Source: Promethearchaeota archaeon (lineage in GTDB: Archaea; Asgardarchaeota; Lokiarchaeia; Sigynarchaeales; SOKP01). From it: a stretch of DNA of 28,932 bases. Positions 8,306 to 15,907 of the stretch are shown here, piece by piece. Location: assembly GCA_030620005.1 (NCBI GenBank), contig JAUXAJ010000026.1, positions 1-28,932 on the forward strand, read 5' to 3'. Numbering within the stretch: the first letter of the stretch is position 1; every line of letters starts with the position of its first letter. The notes under the pieces were generated by a model that saw only the letters and a program-made list of their open reading frames with translations, had not been told where the DNA came from and ran no database searches. Made by a program: the position numbers and the translations under genes.

Positions 8306-9961
8306 ATGAAAGAAATGGAAAATCAAAATAAATTTGAATTCAATGGAGAAGAAATGCTTCAAATGACAAGAGAACTATGTAGTTTTGGTTACCGTCGTTC
8401 TGGCACCCCTCCTGCTGATAAAGCGGAAAAATACATCCACGATAAATTAAAAGAAGTGGGGATCGAAGACGTTAAGTTTGAAACCCTGAATTTCACGAGA
8501 TGGTGGCCTGAGAAACACGAGCTTACAATTATTTCCGAGAAAACTCCTGGTGTTTCAGAAGGTCAAGTCATTGAAACATTTCCAGCGTGGTTTAGCTGCT
8601 CCACGCCTCCAGAAGGAATTACCGCGGAAGTCGTGCATGTAGGTTATGGAACTAAAAGCGATTTTGACGAATTCGATGTGAAGGGTAAAATCGCTTTAAT
8701 TGAGGGCAAAATGATTCTAAATTTTTATCCCACTCACAACGAGCGATTATTTAACACACTAGGAACTGCAAAAAAACGTGGGGCCTTAGCCGTAATCTGC
8801 ACTAACGGGTCTCCTTCAGATGCCATAACCTATATCACCCCTAGTTACGAAGGCATTCTTCCCGTCCTTTCAATCAGCAATCCAGATGGCGCTTATTTAA
8901 AAACGCTATGCACTCGTTTTCATAAAAAATTAACCGTTAAATTCGTTGAAATTGCGAAAACAGGGCCAGCTACAAGCAATACAATAATAGGAACTCTTCC
9001 CGGAAAAACCGATGACATAATCCTAATAGGGACGCACACGGACTCAACGTTTACGGGCGCTTTAGATAACGCTGCAGCTAATGCGGGGTTGATTATTATG
9101 GCTAAACACTATGCTAAAATACCGCTTGAGAATCGGGAAAAAACGATGGTTTTTGTCGGCTGGACTGGCCACGAATGTGGTTCAATTGGTTCGAGATTAT
9201 TTGTCGAAATGCACGAAGACATGTTATCAAAAGTAACCACTTTCGTTTTATTGGATGGATTTGGGTGTAACGGATATTATAACCAAGCAGAAGGAGGCGT
9301 TGTTCCAACGAATCTTGACGAAAGAAGGGGTTTATTTGTAAGCGAGAATAATTTACTGCTTTCCTTCGTTCTAGATGCCGTGTTGAAATATAAATTATTA
9401 CCCGCGATTTATGTTTCGTCAATAGCGTTTCCTGTAGCAGATTTACCACCTTTTATAGCAAAAGAAGTTCCATCGATTTTAATCATTGGGAAGCCTGTAC
9501 TATACCATACAAAACGCGATACCGTTGAAATCATACGCCCAGACCAACTCGAACGATCAGCAAAAGCTCACATCGAGGTAATAGATAAAATACAAGCGAC
9601 TCCCGCTGAAAAAATCAAGAACGCTAACGGAAAATTAACTGACATGAGTCAATTTATGACGAAAAAAGAAGGCGTTGCCCTTCCATCCGTGGAATTTTTC
9701 ACACTACCAGAGGTTTTAACTGCAGGAGTTCTTGCTCTTATTGTTCCGTCAGTAATAACAAGTTCCGAAAGCGTGATACTATCCATCAAGTGGGAGTTTG
9801 AAGATGGAATGACTAGCGATCGCCTCATAATGGTTCGAAATTTTAGAAAACCAGGAAGTTATGAGGTCAAGCTTAAAATTAAAGACAATTATGGAAATGA
9901 ATACACATGCGAAAAGACAATAAGAGTATTGGAGAAATTTAGAAAAAAAAAAAAAAAATAA
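8306..9961 (+). CDS. M28 family aminopeptidase with C-terminal PKD-like domain
   Basis: A 551-residue zinc peptidase. Residues 100-215 resemble a PA-type insert, and the M28 core follows with metal ligands His244 (HTDS), Asp254 (ALDNAA), Glu290 (GHECGS), Asp317 (LLDGFG) and His401 (YHTKRDT). In many M28 enzymes the ligand Glu is preceded by a Glu general base; here that place is His289. Residues 495-541 (WEFEDG ... KPGSYEVKLKIKDNYG) look like a PKD domain, unusual in a protein without any visible signal peptide. The C-terminus is polylysine written in a long A-run that continues past the stop, so the exact end is sensitive to sequencing error. It would release N-terminal residues from peptides. 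Confidence 0.85.
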   Translation: MKEMENQNKFEFNGEEMLQMTRELCSFGYRRSGTPPADKAEKYIHDKLKEVGIEDVKFETLNFTRWWPEKHELTIISEKTPGVSEGQVIETFPAWFSCSTPPEGITAEVVHVGYGTKSDFDEFDVKGKIALIEGKMILNFYPTHNERLFNTLGTAKKRGALAVICTNGSPSDAITYITPSYEGILPVLSISNPDGAYLKTLCTRFHKKLTVKFVEIAKTGPATSNTIIGTLPGKTDDIILIGTHTDSTFTGALDNAAANAGLIIMAKHYAKIPLENREKTMVFVGWTGHECGSIGSRLFVEMHEDMLSKVTTFVLLDGFGCNGYYNQAEGGVVPTNLDERRGLFVSENNLLLSFVLDAVLKYKLLPAIYVSSIAFPVADLPPFIAKEVPSILIIGKPVLYHTKRDTVEIIRPDQLERSAKAHIEVIDKIQATPAEKIKNANGKLTDMSQFMTKKEGVALPSVEFFTLPEVLTAGVLALIVPSVITSSESVILSIKWEFEDGMTSDRLIMVRNFRKPGSYEVKLKIKDNYGNEYTCEKTIRVLEKFRKKKKK

Positions 9962-10021
9962 AAAAAAAAAAATTTTTTTTAAAGAGTTAAACTATATTGG
10001 AACAAAATACCTTAGTAAACC

Positions 10022-10104
10022 ATGAAGCCTTTTTCATTACTTATAAAGCCTGCCTCTGCTGAGTTGTAGAACACGACGGTGGCGTGTATCCGTGTGCTGT
10101 GTAA
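10022..10104 (+). pseudogene. Relic of a second anSME-like radical SAM gene
   Basis: An ATG at 10022 opens MKPFSLLIKPASAEL and then stops. Its first 11 codons give the same residues as the intact gene starting at 10150, yet 7 of the 11 codons differ, all silently. Directly behind, in another frame (10063-10101), comes VVEHDGGVYPCAV. This matches VVEHDGNVYPCD at 265-276 of the intact protein, again mostly with silent changes. So a diverged paralogue appears to have lost about 760 bp between the two pieces. The essential Cys cluster and most of the barrel are gone. It now forms the leader of the intact gene. Confidence 0.75.
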
Positions 10105-10140
10105 GAGAAGGTTACCAGGGTAAGCTCAAGACCAAAGAGA

Positions 10141-11367
10141 ATGAATACCATGAAGCCCTTTTCACTTTTAATCAAACCCGCTGGTCCGGATTGTAATCTA
10201 AGATGTAGGTATTGTTTTTACATAGAACATTTAGAAGAAGGAAAGAAAGGCCCTCGGATGTCTGATGATGTACTCGAAGCTATGATATCGAGCTACATGA
10301 GGACGGATCAATACAATAACTATTCTTTCGGATGGCAAGGAGGTGAACCGACACTAATGGGGCTAAAATTCTTTGAGCGGGCTGTAGAACTCCAAAAAAA
10401 ACACGCTCCACCTGGTGCTAGAGTAAGTAACGGACTTCAGACAAATGGAACGCTCATTTCCGATGAAATGGCAAAATTCTTGGCAGAATATAATTTCCTT
10501 CTTGGAGTAAGTCTTGATGGACCCGCTTATTTGCACGATTATTATAGAAAGACTGTTGGTCAAACTCCAACTCATTCTCTAGTAATGCGTGGAATCGAAC
10601 GCCTAAAACAGCATGAAGTAGAATTCAACATACTTACATTGGTTAACGATAAAACAGGTAAGAAGGCAGCAGAAATATATCATTATCTTCGAGACAATGG
10701 GTTTTACTATCATCAATACATACCGTGCGTGGAATACGATGAAAAAAGTAATTTACAACCTTATTCGGTGACTGGTGAAGACTGGGGGAATTTCCTCTGC
10801 GAGATATTTGATCAGTGGATAAAAGAAGACGTTCATAAGGTTTCAATCAGGTTATTTGATTCTATCTTGGAATATTTGGTATATGGACGCTATAATGTGT
10901 GTTACATGGGAGATAACTGCTGCCAATATTTTGTCGTAGAGCACGACGGTAATGTTTATCCCTGTGACTTTTTCGTACGTGACGATCTTGTTATTGGAAA
11001 CGTGAAAACAGGTACCTGGGAAGACTTTGCCGCGACTCCAATATATAACCGTTTTGGACGCCAAAAAGCCCATTGGAACGCAAAATGCAACGCTTGTTCC
11101 TATATTAACTTCTGCCATGGAGATTGTCAGAAACATCGTTTCGGTGCTCCCCTCACACCACAAACATTAAGTAATTTGTGTGTTGGTTGGAAAAATTTTT
11201 ATGCTCACACGCTTCCGCATTTCAAGTCTCTTGCGAACAAAATTAGAGTAGAGAGAAGTGTTAAACCCCTAAGTCCAGCAAAGGCAAAAAAAATTGGACG
11301 AAATTCACCTTGCCCTTGTGGAAGTGGAAAAAAATACAAACTATGTTGCATGAAGCATCCGAAATAA
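10141..11367 (+). CDS. anSME-like radical SAM/SPASM protein with C-terminal SEC-C motif
   Basis: A 408-residue radical SAM enzyme of the anaerobic sulfatase-maturase type, which oxidises a Cys or Ser in a target protein to formylglycine. The SAM cluster motif is CNLRCRYC (Cys18, 22, 25), followed by GGEPTL (67-72). SPASM cluster cysteines are visible at 254, 260, 261, 275, 316, 319, 325, 329 and 347. Asp276 after YPC matches the catalytic Asp of anSME. The end, GRNSPCPCGSGKKYKLCC (386-403), is a SEC-C zinc motif appended to the enzyme. No sulfatase is in the window, so the true target is unknown. Met4 (10150) aligns with the relic copy and is a likely alternative start. Confidence 0.85.
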   Translation: MNTMKPFSLLIKPAGPDCNLRCRYCFYIEHLEEGKKGPRMSDDVLEAMISSYMRTDQYNNYSFGWQGGEPTLMGLKFFERAVELQKKHAPPGARVSNGLQTNGTLISDEMAKFLAEYNFLLGVSLDGPAYLHDYYRKTVGQTPTHSLVMRGIERLKQHEVEFNILTLVNDKTGKKAAEIYHYLRDNGFYYHQYIPCVEYDEKSNLQPYSVTGEDWGNFLCEIFDQWIKEDVHKVSIRLFDSILEYLVYGRYNVCYMGDNCCQYFVVEHDGNVYPCDFFVRDDLVIGNVKTGTWEDFAATPIYNRFGRQKAHWNAKCNACSYINFCHGDCQKHRFGAPLTPQTLSNLCVGWKNFYAHTLPHFKSLANKIRVERSVKPLSPAKAKKIGRNSPCPCGSGKKYKLCCMKHPK

Positions 11368-11406
11368 AAAAGAAGAATTATGAATTAATGGAAGTTAAAA
11401 AAAAGA

Positions 11407-11871
11407 TTATTGTTCAATAAATTCTACAAGTGTCGTTATATAATTTTGAATTTTTTCATCTTGACCTTCTGAAGCGGGGCCTTTCTGACCTTGCATTCTA
11501 ACCTCAAGAAATTCTGGACAAACGTCTCCTATACAAGTAGATTTCTCAAGAGCTTTTCTCAAGCCTCGAGAAAATTTAACGGTCCATGGTGCGGCATGCG
11601 TGTAGAACGTGGCGATTTTTGGTATTAGTTCTTTAATGTAATTCCCTAAATTTTTAATGAATTTTGTCATTTTTCTATCTGTATTGAAGGCGACAATTCT
11701 TGCACTGATTAATAGCGCTTCAGGATTGTCACTTGCAATATCTTTAGGATTGAGAGTTTTTATACTGCCAACCTTCACGTTGAATTTGTCTTTTAATTTC
11801 GCAGCAATCTCATTTGATAATTTTTCCGAATTCCCATATTGCGAATTATGGATGATCCAAACATTTTTCAT
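11407..11871 (-). CDS. Flavodoxin-like protein
   Basis: A 154-residue flavodoxin-fold protein. The FMN phosphate loop is NSQYGNSEKLS (9-19) after the first strand VWIIH, and THAAPWT (91-97) sits where the second FMN loop is expected. The tail GPASEGQDEKIQNYI resembles the last helix of small archaeal flavodoxin-domain proteins. It should shuttle electrons or act as an oxidoreductase with FMN. It converges with the anSME-like gene, with 39 bp between. Radical SAM enzymes need a reductant and a flavodoxin is a plausible one, but opposite strands argue against co-transcription. Confidence 0.8.
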   Translation of the reverse strand: MKNVWIIHNSQYGNSEKLSNEIAAKLKDKFNVKVGSIKTLNPKDIASDNPEALLISARIVAFNTDRKMTKFIKNLGNYIKELIPKIATFYTHAAPWTVKFSRGLRKALEKSTCIGDVCPEFLEVRMQGQKGPASEGQDEKIQNYITTLVEFIEQ

Positions 11872-12075
11872 TATTTTTATAAACCTTCAAATTATTTTAG
11901 ATAGTAGATTAATTTAAAGAAGTATAGCTTAATTACTTATTTGAATTTATTATTTTATAATTTCTTTTAATATCTTACTGCTAATTTCTGCGAATTAAAC
12001 TTGAGGCTAACAATTATATTTTTAATCCATGGAAAACTAACTAAACCCATGATTAATATTTATTTACCCAACTGA

Positions 12076-13101
12076 ATGAACATGTTAAATGAAAAATTCC
12101 CCCTAATTACACTTGAAGGAAGTCCTAAGGAGATAGGCTATCAACACGGTAATCTTCTAAAGGAACGGATCAAGAAAACTATTAAGTTTTATCATTCAGC
12201 TTCAGGCATGGATGAAAAATTCCTGTTGAAAGTAGCTGCGCATTATAAAGAGAGAATTGCCAAGTTTTACCCAATTTATAGCGATGAAATAGAAGAAATC
12301 GCCAAAGGAGCAGAAGTCAATCCTCTTTGGATATATATCATAAATGCAAGAACGGAATTAATGTCGTTAATTGGTGATGGATGCACCTCAGCTTATTTTA
12401 GTAGAACTCGGATTTTAGGCCAAAACTGGGATTGGGCCGCGCAATTAGAAGATTTAGCAGTAATATTAAAAATAAAGAGAAATGACAGTCATGAAATAAT
12501 TCAGATGACGGAACCAGGAATGATAGGAAAAATAGGTTTCAACAACAAGGGATTAGGGACGTGTCTAAATTTTCTTAGAATAAATAAAAAATTAACTGGA
12601 GTACCCGTTCACGTGATCCTCAGATTAATCTTGGATTCATCGTCTATCAAAGATGCAATGACTAAAATTGAAAATCACGAAATCGGAACCGCGAGTAACG
12701 TGCTCATGGCAGATGACAATGGAAATTTCAAGAGCTTGGAATTTGCCAGAGATCATTTTTATGTTCTTGAAGATAAAAACGACATCTTTATTCATACAAA
12801 CCATTATCTAGGAAATGAAGCTTTAAATACAGATAGATCCCAATTAGCAAGTTCTTATGCTCGTTATGAAAGAGCGACCAAAATTTCTAAAGAAATTACT
12901 GATTTCTCTATTAATGACATGAAAAAAATATTTCTTGATAAAGAAAATGAAGAATTACCAATTTGTCGTAAATACGTGCAAGACGAGAACATGATGTTGG
13001 GAGGCACGGTTTGTTCAATCATCATGGACTTACCAAAACGAGAACTCCACATTACCAAAGGAAATCCAAACAACCACGATTTTGAGCAAATCAAGCTTTA
13101 A
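12076..13101 (+). CDS. C45-family Ntn hydrolase (acyl-CoA:6-APA acyltransferase-like)
   Basis: A 341-residue protein of the peptidase C45 / penicillin acyltransferase group. The family N-terminal motif is GSPKEIGYQHG (15-25). The nucleophile is Cys103 in DGCTSAYF, with the following GQNWDW (115-120) typical of the family. Such proteins are made as precursors that cut themselves before the nucleophile Cys, here between Gly102 and Cys103, giving a chain of about 240 residues. They hydrolyse or exchange amide bonds of acylated amino acids. No signal peptide is seen. It could remove N-acyl caps from amino acids, in line with the AbgA/B-like genes further right. Met3 is an alternative start. Confidence 0.83.
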   Translation: MNMLNEKFPLITLEGSPKEIGYQHGNLLKERIKKTIKFYHSASGMDEKFLLKVAAHYKERIAKFYPIYSDEIEEIAKGAEVNPLWIYIINARTELMSLIGDGCTSAYFSRTRILGQNWDWAAQLEDLAVILKIKRNDSHEIIQMTEPGMIGKIGFNNKGLGTCLNFLRINKKLTGVPVHVILRLILDSSSIKDAMTKIENHEIGTASNVLMADDNGNFKSLEFARDHFYVLEDKNDIFIHTNHYLGNEALNTDRSQLASSYARYERATKISKEITDFSINDMKKIFLDKENEELPICRKYVQDENMMLGGTVCSIIMDLPKRELHITKGNPNNHDFEQIKL

Positions 13102-13127
13102 AATACTGAAGAAATATTAAAACTAAA

Positions 13128-13172
13128 TAAAAAAAAAAAGAGATTATATTCGATAATTCTTTAGGTTTATCC
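13128..13172 (-). terminator. Oligo-T stop behind the transporter gene
   Basis: Downstream of the transporter stop, the leftward strand has a run of 11 T followed by ATTTAG (plus-strand A-run 13129-13139). Archaeal termination often uses such T-runs without a hairpin. It lies in the 71-bp space between convergent genes. Confidence 0.4.
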
Positions 13173-14621
13173 CTATTTCAATCCCATTTCTATTTCCTTT
13201 GATTTAATTTCTTTCATATCCTCAGGAGTTAACTTCCATTGCATAAAGAATACAATAGCTCCTATTATTAGAAAAATCATGGGAACTAGAGCGATCTGAG
13301 CACGTATTCCAAACACCGCCAAATCACTTTGCGCATTACCAAGTGCGGGATCGTAATCTGTTAGCACGTCGTGAATTAACCAGATTGTAAAAGCAAAAAC
13401 TAGTTGTCCAATTTGCGAAAGAAACATGGTTATTGAGTTGTATTTCGCATCTATTCTTCTTCCTTCTAAAATGGACCCCTCGTCGATGATGGACGCCCTT
13501 ACCAAACCAGAATTTATCCCCATCATTCCTGCTACTACTCCGATAGTTGCCGAAACTATTAAAGCTGAGATTATATCTGACACAAAAAGAAATGGGATCA
13601 AGGATATTGGCCATAATATAAGAGCCACTTTGAACATCTTCACGTGTCCGTGTTTTCGAGTCAAATAAAGGTATAACGGAATTAATAGGATGCTTGCAAG
13701 CGTATATGGCAATGCAAGAATCGTGACCATTGATGCTGCTATTATTGGGTCATATTTGAGCACTGCGATAATAAAATACGTTAACGAGGGAGCAAATATA
13801 GCCCCAAAAATCGAACTAGCTATAACAAAAACCATGTACGCTCTAAAGTTTGGATTCTTAAACCCATTTTTCATCACGACAAAGAAATCTTTCAAATCAC
13901 TCCATCCTGATAATCCTTTTTCACTATCAACTATGCTTCTATTAAGAACTTTCTCGCTATCCTTTGCACCAGGAAGAGCCGCAACCGCTAAAATCGTTCC
14001 TAATAGCGCAAACAAACCCATCGTGTAAACATACGCCGATGCCACGTCTAATCCCCCGAACATTGAAATGAAAATCCCTCCAGCGACAGCACTTACAACA
14101 CCACCAAGAGTTCCTGTTAACGTTTGAAATGCCGCAATTTTTCTTCGATCAACATCAGATCTATACTTATCAGAAAAGAGTGCAGCAGTTGAAACCGTCC
14201 AAAACGCAAGCAAGCCATCATAGACAAAAAGGATTACTATAAAATAAACAAATGTGAGTATCCCTTCACCAATATCTACTCCAGGTGGAAGAAATGCGAG
14301 AATAGAGATCAAACCAAAAAAGATGGAAGAAAATAACACCCAGGGAAATCTCTTGCCCCATCGTTTAGTAAAAGAATACGTCTTATCAGTAAGAACTCCA
14401 GCTATGAGCTCATTAAAAGCGTCCCAAACAGTAAATATAGCCATGCCGATGAAATAAAGTACCGTGGGAAAGCCGATTACATGTTCATAATAATACGGTA
14501 GCCATCCCCATAAGAAATTCATCATCAAACCTAACGCGCAGCTGGTCAGCGAGAAGCTTACCAATATTTTTATTGGAAATTCTTGCTTGGATATGTATTT
14601 TTCAACATCTTCACTACTCAT
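13173..14621 (-). CDS. GPH-family (MelB-like) MFS symporter
   Basis: A 482-residue, roughly 12-helix membrane protein of the glycoside-pentoside-hexuronide:cation symporter family (MFS_2). The loop after helix 2 reads WDAFNELIAGVLTDKT followed by TKRWGKRFPW (66-95), the family version of the MFS loop with an Asp-rich helix and a G-K-R-x-P-W box. The later GSILEGRRIDAKYNS stretch (about 390-405) matches the MelB TGxR region. Family members import sugars with Na+ or H+, but many archaeal ones are of unknown cargo. Here it shares a duplicated promoter and operator with the D-aminopeptidase gene, so a peptide, amino acid or glycopeptide cargo is conceivable. Confidence 0.85.
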   Translation of the reverse strand: MSSEDVEKYISKQEFPIKILVSFSLTSCALGLMMNFLWGWLPYYYEHVIGFPTVLYFIGMAIFTVWDAFNELIAGVLTDKTYSFTKRWGKRFPWVLFSSIFFGLISILAFLPPGVDIGEGILTFVYFIVILFVYDGLLAFWTVSTAALFSDKYRSDVDRRKIAAFQTLTGTLGGVVSAVAGGIFISMFGGLDVASAYVYTMGLFALLGTILAVAALPGAKDSEKVLNRSIVDSEKGLSGWSDLKDFFVVMKNGFKNPNFRAYMVFVIASSIFGAIFAPSLTYFIIAVLKYDPIIAASMVTILALPYTLASILLIPLYLYLTRKHGHVKMFKVALILWPISLIPFLFVSDIISALIVSATIGVVAGMMGINSGLVRASIIDEGSILEGRRIDAKYNSITMFLSQIGQLVFAFTIWLIHDVLTDYDPALGNAQSDLAVFGIRAQIALVPMIFLIIGAIVFFMQWKLTPEDMKEIKSKEIEMGLK

Positions 14622-14710
14622 TTTTAACGAACCTTATTTTTTTTGAAATATTTTTTAGATATTTATAAAATTGATCATGCTCATTAATAAAACTTTCCCA
14701 AAATGGGAAA
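14608..14710 (-). repeat. Promoter repeat copy A (transporter gene)
   Basis: About 103 bp covering the palindromic operator, a TATA-like TTTATAAAT box (read leftward) and the first codons of the transporter. It is about 90% identical by eye to 15734-15839, with an uninterrupted 37-bp identical core from GAAATATTTT to GATCATGCT. The main difference is 3 extra bases in copy B just before the palindrome. Confidence 0.85.
14694..14710. promoter_or_regulatory. Palindromic operator A, TTTCCCAAAATGGGAAA
   Basis: A perfect inverted repeat with 7-bp arms and a 3-bp spacer. Its near edge is 73 nt upstream of the transporter ATG and about 25 nt upstream of the TATA-like box, a place that suits an activator. 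The same 7-3-7 palindrome occurs at 15823 and 20871. Confidence 0.7.
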
Positions 14711-14731
14711 TTTTTTATAAAAAAAATAAAA

Positions 14732-14755
14732 AAATAAATAAATAAATAAATAAAT
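14732..14755. repeat. AAAT microsatellite
   Basis: Six tandem AAAT units between the M55 stop and the operator of the transporter gene. The rest of 14756-14881 is a pyrimidine-rich tract with no convincing gene. Its copy number may vary between strains. Confidence 0.8.
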
Positions 14756-14881
14756 GTCGTACTTCACATGATATTCCTTTTGGATGCTATTGACATGCTC
14801 TTTTCGGAGATAATTCTTTTTCTTTTCTTGTTTTCAAAATTCTATCTTGTTGTTTCTCCTTCTTATTCGGTTTGTTTTTCT

Positions 14882-15712
14882 TCACTTGTATGGTTCGATT
14901 GCAGTGACCGATGCAGCATTGTAATAGGTCGTAACAAAATTTTGAATCTGAAGCAAATTATCTGCTTCATATCTTATTACAAGCTCATCAACTTTTTGCG
15001 TATTTGGAAATTGTTCTGCGATTGCTACAAATGTGGAGTTGCTACATTGAATTTCGAGAACATACGGGGGTTTTAACTTCACGGGAGATATGTCATCCCT
15101 CTCTTCGATTGCTGTTTTTACCGTTGCTTTTATGAGTTCACAAGATTTTTGTGGAGTAATGCTGTTCGCACATACTCTTGTTATCGCTTCCTTTGTTTCT
15201 ACAAATTTTGTGTTCGGAAGGAGTTTTTTTATTTGCCGGTGTAAGATATTATCTCCAGAGATCAGAATCACTGGAACATCGAAATGACCTGCGATGGTGG
15301 CATTAAATTCTGCTTCTGACATGACATGATCATTCAATTTCAATTGTCCGATTGCCGAAAAGTAAGTATGAGAGAGAACACCTTGAGTGTTGTTTTTCGC
15401 ATGATATCCTATAAATATTGCAGCATCAAAAGATTCATCAATACCTGTCATTTGCAAGAGTGGTTTTGGATATCCTGTAATTAAACGAGCATTGATATGC
15501 AAATCTTCTATTAAAATGTTTCGCATCGATCCATGTCCATCATTAATTAAGACCTCTTGCGCTCGAGATTCAAACGCTCCCTCGATTGCTGCATTCACTT
15601 CATTCGTCATGAATTTTTGATAACGATGATAATCTGGATGGGGTTGCATGGTTGAGCCTCCATGAACTACACCTGCCACACCTTCCATGTCAGCACTTAC
15701 AAATATTTTCAT
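14882..15712 (-). CDS. dppA: M55 family D-aminopeptidase (DppA-like)
   Basis: A 276-residue zinc aminopeptidase of the DppA family, which removes D-amino acids from the N-terminus of D-Ala-D-Ala-type peptides. All key positions fall at the same numbers as in Bacillus subtilis DppA: Asp8 and Glu10 (SADMEG), His60 (NDGHGS), His104 (IGYHA), the catalytic His115 (SHT) and Glu133. Length is as expected and no signal peptide is seen, so it should act in the cytoplasm on imported peptides. It is divergent from the S9 peptidase gene with a shared operator. Its ATG overlaps the stop of a 12-codon upstream ORF (ATGA). Confidence 0.93.
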   Translation of the reverse strand: MKIFVSADMEGVAGVVHGGSTMQPHPDYHRYQKFMTNEVNAAIEGAFESRAQEVLINDGHGSMRNILIEDLHINARLITGYPKPLLQMTGIDESFDAAIFIGYHAKNNTQGVLSHTYFSAIGQLKLNDHVMSEAEFNATIAGHFDVPVILISGDNILHRQIKKLLPNTKFVETKEAITRVCANSITPQKSCELIKATVKTAIEERDDISPVKLKPPYVLEIQCSNSTFVAIAEQFPNTQKVDELVIRYEADNLLQIQNFVTTYYNAASVTAIEPYK

Positions 15713-15747
15713 GGTTTTTCTTCTCCATCATGTTCTTCATTACTCAT
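15709..15747 (-). CDS. 12-codon upstream ORF (MSNEEHDGEEKP) coupled to the M55 gene
   Basis: This tiny ORF begins exactly where the transporter gene begins in promoter copy A, and its first codons (MSNEE) resemble the transporter start (MSSED). Its TGA overlaps the M55 ATG as ATGA. It is probably the leftover 5' end of a transporter-gene copy that now carries ribosomes to M55. Whether the peptide matters is unknown. Confidence 0.5.
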   Translation of the reverse strand: MSNEEHDGEEKP

Positions 15748-15839
15748 TTCTAACGAACCATTTTTTTTTTGAAATATTTTTTAGATATTTATAAAATTGA
15801 TCATGCTTAATATTAATAAATGTTTCCCAAAATGGGAAA
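15734..15839 (-). repeat. Promoter repeat copy B (M55 gene)
   Basis: Second copy of the roughly 103-106 bp promoter block. It includes the TATA-like TTTATAAAT (about 15788-15797) and the palindrome. It extends about 14 nt into what was coding sequence of the transporter copy, which shows the direction of duplication: transporter promoter to M55. Confidence 0.85.
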
Positions 15840-15847
15840 ATGGGAAA
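15823..15847. promoter_or_regulatory. Palindromic operator B with an extra half-site
   Basis: TTTCCCAAAATGGGAAA at 15823-15839 is identical to operator A and is followed one base later by another TGGGAAA (15841-15847), giving three half-sites. It lies between the divergent M55 and S9 genes, 76 nt from the upstream ORF start and 60 nt from the S9 ATG. It directly abuts the TTTAAAAATT box that would serve the S9 gene, so it could govern both. Confidence 0.7.
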
Positions 15848-15862
15848 ATTTAAAAATTAATT
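15846..15862 (+). promoter_or_regulatory. TATA-like box of the S9 peptidase gene
   Basis: AATTTAAAAATTAATTT directly follows the extra operator half-site and lies 45-62 nt before the S9 ATG. It is AT-rich like the rest of the spacer, so only its position supports it. Confidence 0.35.
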
Positions 15863-15907
15863 TTCTAGTATTTTACTTGGTGAATTGAAATTTCTTTTTT
15901 AGATTTA

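Noticed and set aside
14787..14885. Leftward 32-codon Lys-rich ORF starting with GTG over the M55 stop
   Set aside because: Its composition follows the pyrimidine-rich tract and it has no recognisable features; probably chance.
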